Below, piece after piece: positions 5,785 to 8,394 of a stretch of DNA of 8,394 bases. A program made the position numbers and the translations under genes. Numbering within the stretch: the stretch's first letter is position 1; each line of letters opens with the position of its first letter. The DNA comes from JAHFOW01 sp964370795. Its GTDB lineage: Bacteria > Planctomycetota > Brocadiia > Brocadiales > Brocadiaceae. The DNA is taken from contig CAYJME010000153.1 of NCBI GenBank assembly GCA_964370795.1, forward strand, positions 1 to 8,394. The letters are read 5' to 3'. Under the pieces are notes generated by a model. The model had not been told where the DNA came from and did no database searches. It worked only from the letters and a program-made list of their open reading frames with translations.

Positions 5785-7383
5785 TTAATTCGTTACTGAA
5801 GTAACCTTAGTGTTCTGAGACGATAACTCATAATCCGTCAACAGGTCGTAAAATATGGCCGGGTTTTTCTCCTTTAATTCAATCACATAATCCATAAATT
5901 TTATTATCCCGTCACCTAATATTTTTTTCACCTTCACCATTAATGAACGTTGCTTCTGCGCCTCACAAATAAACAACTTGTCTGGATTTGTTTGTTTAAA
6001 CAACTTAACATCTTCAATGAAGTGCAAAATAAAAATCATATTCTCAAAACTCGAATCAACGTCATCGATAATTTCCCGTTCCATGAATCCATAAAATACC
6101 TGATATGCTGCAACATACTCCATAATGACGGCCTCCATTGCCTCTAATGATACATATTCAATATGGTTGGCGTCGTTGCGCATCTGCCTTAATTCTTCCA
6201 GCGGAGCATTCTTGATTTTTGATATCGTTATTGCCGGAAATTTGAGCGCATTCAAATTGGCAAGAAAGAGATTACGCATCTTTGAGCGAAACAGATAACT
6301 CTTTACGTACTGTAGTTTCCTCAATTTTTCGGCCTTTTGCTTTTTCTCCACGATCTTTTCAATTAAGAGAGCGCCAAGCAGAATTTCAAGCGGTATGGCC
6401 GCAAGATGTAAGGCAAACTCAAAATGTGTCTGATAATTAATAAACAAAAAAAGCGCAGAACCGGCAAATAAAGATACATAGAGCCATATCTTCTTCGTAA
6501 AATTCCCTAAAAACCGCGCAAAATTCAATGGAATACTTTCCAGACGTCTCGATTGTTCAATGGCGGTTTGTTTGTACATCTCCAGGATATTTGTTTGTGT
6601 CGCTATCATGGATCTCAGTCGCTCCGCCTCCGTAATCTCGTTTTTATCAATGACAAAAATTTTTTCTGATACAAAGGGCAACACTGCCATCCGTATGTTC
6701 AATGCTATATTTTTAAACATATCTGCCGTATGACGAGGTATCCTCGTTTTGGAAAATATAAGCATCGCAAATAAATTTCCCGTGGGCAACATACCGCCAA
6801 AGCCCAGGACAGACTTAATTCCGAAAGGAACAACAAATTCATTCTGTGCCGGAACATAGGGACTATCAAGGGCGTCCGGCACGTAATATACATTAAAAAT
6901 CCTGCCTTCCAATTCAGGCGCAAGTTTTGGATCAGGATTCAGCACACTGGAAATATCCAGCCCCATCTGATAAATAAATTGGTAAATCATAAGATTCTTT
7001 TTCAGCATATCTTCACTCAGGAGGGGCAGAATTCGGTGTCCTTTTGAAAGCTTTGTTGAGTTCCACTCCGGTTGCATTCCCGCAGTCGCCATGAGAACCA
7101 AACATTTCATTTCCTGAGGCGGTTGACTGTTTAACATCGTATCGACCAGTTGTCGTAATTCGCCGTCAATGCTTGTATATGGATAGGTCATGAAAAATCG
7201 GACAAGGGCACTGGATTTTTCTCCTGTTTGCTTATCAATAAAATGGTCGTACAAATAACGAACCATCAGAGTGGCCAGTTCTTCCACGTTTTTTGCCTTT
7301 GACTCAAACTGTTGCAAGGCGTCGCCACAATTGGTCATGTCTTGAAGGGTAAATTTTGTTAAATCATACATAGCTTTATTCAC
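5785..7383 (-). CDS. Membrane-anchored sensory protein with N-terminal GAF-like domain, no recognised output domain
   Basis: Protein of 532 residues. Residues 5-240 resemble the GAF-like sensory region I recall in front of some histidine kinases and GGDEF proteins. Blocks include MYDLTKFTLQDMTNCGDAL, MKCLVLMATAGMQPEWN, YVPAQNEFVVPFGIKSVLGFGGMLPTGNLFAMLIF and PRHTADMFKNIALNI, given here in pieces. A probable coiled coil (about 247-285) leads to two hydrophobic segments (about 298-316 and 324-344) joined by a short loop, so both ends should be cytoplasmic. A positively charged stretch and about 180 mostly helical residues follow, containing KSYLFRSKMRNLF, MRNDANHIEYVS and MVKVKKILGDGI. I see no HATPase, GGDEF, EAL, HTH or nucleotide-binding motif. 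The GTG at 7383 overlaps the upstream stop by 4 bp. The ATG four codons on (7371) is the alternative and is where the recognised domain begins. Ligand and output are unknown. Confidence 0.8.
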   Translation of the reverse strand: MNKAMYDLTKFTLQDMTNCGDALQQFESKAKNVEELATLMVRYLYDHFIDKQTGEKSSALVRFFMTYPYTSIDGELRQLVDTMLNSQPPQEMKCLVLMATAGMQPEWNSTKLSKGHRILPLLSEDMLKKNLMIYQFIYQMGLDISSVLNPDPKLAPELEGRIFNVYYVPDALDSPYVPAQNEFVVPFGIKSVLGFGGMLPTGNLFAMLIFSKTRIPRHTADMFKNIALNIRMAVLPFVSEKIFVIDKNEITEAERLRSMIATQTNILEMYKQTAIEQSRRLESIPLNFARFLGNFTKKIWLYVSLFAGSALFLFINYQTHFEFALHLAAIPLEILLGALLIEKIVEKKQKAEKLRKLQYVKSYLFRSKMRNLFLANLNALKFPAITISKIKNAPLEELRQMRNDANHIEYVSLEAMEAVIMEYVAAYQVFYGFMEREIIDDVDSSFENMIFILHFIEDVKLFKQTNPDKLFICEAQKQRSLMVKVKKILGDGIIKFMDYVIELKEKNPAIFYDLLTDYELSSQNTKVTSVTN

Positions 7384-8159
7384 TTGAGAAATTCGATGCG
7401 CTTAATAAATGCCGCTGCTTTTCCGCCATCTCCGGAAGAAGATGTGTCAACCGCAAGGCTTATGCCGGATATTACCGGAACTGCTTTGTTGAAATATGTC
7501 TGAAAGACAGTAGTTAAGTCGAATTCCGAAATTACGGTTTCGTGAGGTTTTGGATTGCCCAAACAAACAAAACGCCCCCCTTTGCGATAATATTTCCCTT
7601 GATAAGGGATATTGATTTCGTCATTCTCGCTCAAGAAAAGGCTTATAAAATAAGGGCTTTTTGGAAGCACAAAAAATCCGCTGGACAATCTCTCATAACC
7701 AAAAAATATATAAAGGCTCAAGGCTTCATTGTTATTTTTTCTCTCATATGAGGCGTCTTTTGGATATTTGATAACTCCCCACTCAATCCTTACTTTCGAA
7801 AATTCCTTGAGATTAACAGACGCATTGGTCATAAAACCTCTGGCATGTTTATGCGTTTTAATAATCAACGAATCTTTTTCAAAAGAAAGTTCAATTAACT
7901 TGCGGTTTTTAGCTCCTTTATAAAATCGAAATCCCTTCGATTTCAACCATTCATCAAGAGAACCTCCTGCATAATCGGAAAAATTGATTGATAAATTTAC
8001 CTCCTGAACTCCGTCGTAGGCCTCTTTTTCTTGAATGGCATTCTTATCATCCCTGAATGTTTCTCTGATTTCGCTTAGTTGATTTTCTTTTGAAAGAACA
8101 TGGCCATTTAAAACAAAGATTACAACCCATGCTATGACCATTATAATAAAACTTTTCAT
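7380..8159 (-). CDS. Secreted protein resembling DUF3047
   Basis: Protein of 259 residues with an N-terminal signal sequence: Lys2, a hydrophobic run to about residue 18, and possible cleavage near residue 23. There is no lipobox cysteine, so it is periplasmic or anchored by an uncleaved signal. The rest is beta-strand-rich with no catalytic motif I can name. The end, VISGISLAVDTSSSGDGGKAAAFIKRIEF (read in two parts, about 229-243 and 244-257), recalls the closing segment of DUF3047 proteins, and the preceding strands about 87-170 fit the same beta-sandwich pattern. The match is partial and the assignment is tentative. The ATG at 8159 has AGGGG (8171-8167) seven bases upstream. The stop overlaps the start of the membrane sensor gene by 4 bp, so the two proteins are probably made together and may act together across the inner membrane. 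Confidence 0.78.
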   Translation of the reverse strand: MKSFIIMVIAWVVIFVLNGHVLSKENQLSEIRETFRDDKNAIQEKEAYDGVQEVNLSINFSDYAGGSLDEWLKSKGFRFYKGAKNRKLIELSFEKDSLIIKTHKHARGFMTNASVNLKEFSKVRIEWGVIKYPKDASYERKNNNEALSLYIFFGYERLSSGFFVLPKSPYFISLFLSENDEINIPYQGKYYRKGGRFVCLGNPKPHETVISEFDLTTVFQTYFNKAVPVISGISLAVDTSSSGDGGKAAAFIKRIEFLK

Positions 8160-8306
8160 TTCTGTTCCCCTGAATCCTCTTTGGTTTATATTTGATTACG
8201 TGCCCTTAAAGAAACGACACCGTTATTTAACATCCTTTGATGAAATATCTATCGTGATCGTAAAACTACTCGTACCGTTTCTAAAAAACATGGTTTATGA
8301 TGTTTG

Positions 8307-8322
8307 CTGTAAAACTTTACAG
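8307..8322. promoter_or_regulatory. Palindrome CTGTAAA-AC-TTTACAG, possible operator
   Basis: Exact 7-bp arms with a 2-nt centre, about 150 nt upstream of the secreted-protein start. The tight dyad is typical of a site bound by a dimeric repressor or activator. A related TTGTAA/TTACAA repeat stands 27 bp further upstream. I cannot match it to a named regulator. Confidence 0.45.
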
Positions 8323-8348
8323 TATTACTTTGTAAAAATTTCTTTTTT

Positions 8349-8365
8349 TTGTAAGTTTTTTACAA
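8349..8365. repeat. Inverted repeat TTGTAA-N5-TTACAA
   Basis: Six-base arms at 8349-8354 and 8360-8365 surround GTTTT. The half-site shares TGTAA with the palindrome at 8307-8322, so the two may be bound by the same protein. The surroundings are very AT-rich, which raises the chance of coincidence. Confidence 0.35.
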
Positions 8366-8394
8366 CTCCCTTTACCCCTTTATCAAGAGGTACT

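Larger units (their letters stand above)
8160..8394. other. AT-rich leader upstream of the secreted protein/sensor pair
   Basis: The stretch contains the ribosome binding site AGGGG (8171-8167) and two inverted repeats listed separately. A T8 run lies at 8343-8350 and GTAAAA-type heptamers recur at about 8260, 8309 and 8332. A 22-codon minus-strand frame (8291-8223, beginning MFFRNGTSSFTI) has no ribosome binding site, and I do not call it a gene. I see no promoter close to consensus. The window ends before the next upstream gene. Confidence 0.5.

Noticed and set aside
5792..5805. GTTACT-GA-AGTAAC at the end of the sensor gene as a terminator
   Set aside because: The 6-bp stem overlaps the last codons and the stretch after it lacks a T run on the minus strand.
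8223..8291. 22-codon minus-strand frame starting MFFRNGTSSFTI in the leader of the secreted-protein gene
   Set aside because: It has no ribosome binding site and no family resemblance I can name; frames of this size are common by chance. Noted only as a possible leader peptide.
8343..8365. T8 run plus inverted repeat as a plus-strand terminator
   Set aside because: The T run precedes the repeat rather than following it, and no plus-strand gene ends here.
1..8394. CRISPR arrays, tRNA or rRNA genes, transposases
   Set aside because: I looked for regularly spaced repeats, cloverleaf-like segments and transposase motifs on both strands and found none.

Overview
The window reads as chromosomal DNA of a Gram-negative bacterium of moderate to low GC, apart from one GC-richer gene. 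Every gene I can support lies on the minus strand. An LptF/LptG-type permease implies an LPS-bearing outer membrane. A short palindromic hairpin resembles the interspersed repeats of some environmental genomes. An anaerobe of the Planctomycetota (anammox-like) type is possible, but that is a weak inference: there is no rRNA, tRNA or other taxonomic marker here.

Layout in the direction of transcription, from the high-coordinate end. (1) At 8394-8160 is an AT-rich leader with two TGTAA/TTACA inverted repeats. It precedes a two-gene unit: a secreted protein resembling DUF3047 (8159-7380) overlaps by 4 bp a 532-residue membrane protein (7383-5785). That protein has a GAF-like sensory region, two membrane helices and a helical C-terminal domain, with no kinase, cyclase or other recognisable output. 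(2) At 5784-5349 is a gene-free stretch of about 430 bp with two inverted repeats. (3) A RhlE-type DEAD-box RNA helicase (5348-4026) is clearly GC-richer than its neighbours and is followed by a perfect 12-bp-stem hairpin that may double as its terminator. (4) An LptF/LptG-family permease (3876-2803) is followed after 1 nt by comF (2801-2058). (5) A regulatory PTS cluster starts at a sigma-70-like promoter (2033-2004): a broken hpf relic (1952-1832), ptsN (1798-1328), a small degenerate piece of a second HPr gene (1312-1264), and an in-frame HPr-Enzyme I fusion (1262 to the window edge, 3' end missing).

The PTS genes would form one phosphorelay: PEP to Enzyme I, to HPr on the same polypeptide, to EIIA-Ntr (PtsN). 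No sugar permease (EIIB/EIIC) is present in the window, so a regulatory role is more likely than sugar uptake.

The most unusual points are the two gene vestiges in the PTS operon and the output-less sensor plus secreted-protein pair. The hpf remnant keeps its promoter, ribosome binding site and 21 codons. The HPr fragment differs from the intact HPr almost only at third codon positions, so it descends from a once-functional paralogue. I see no CRISPR array, transposase, tRNA or rRNA.
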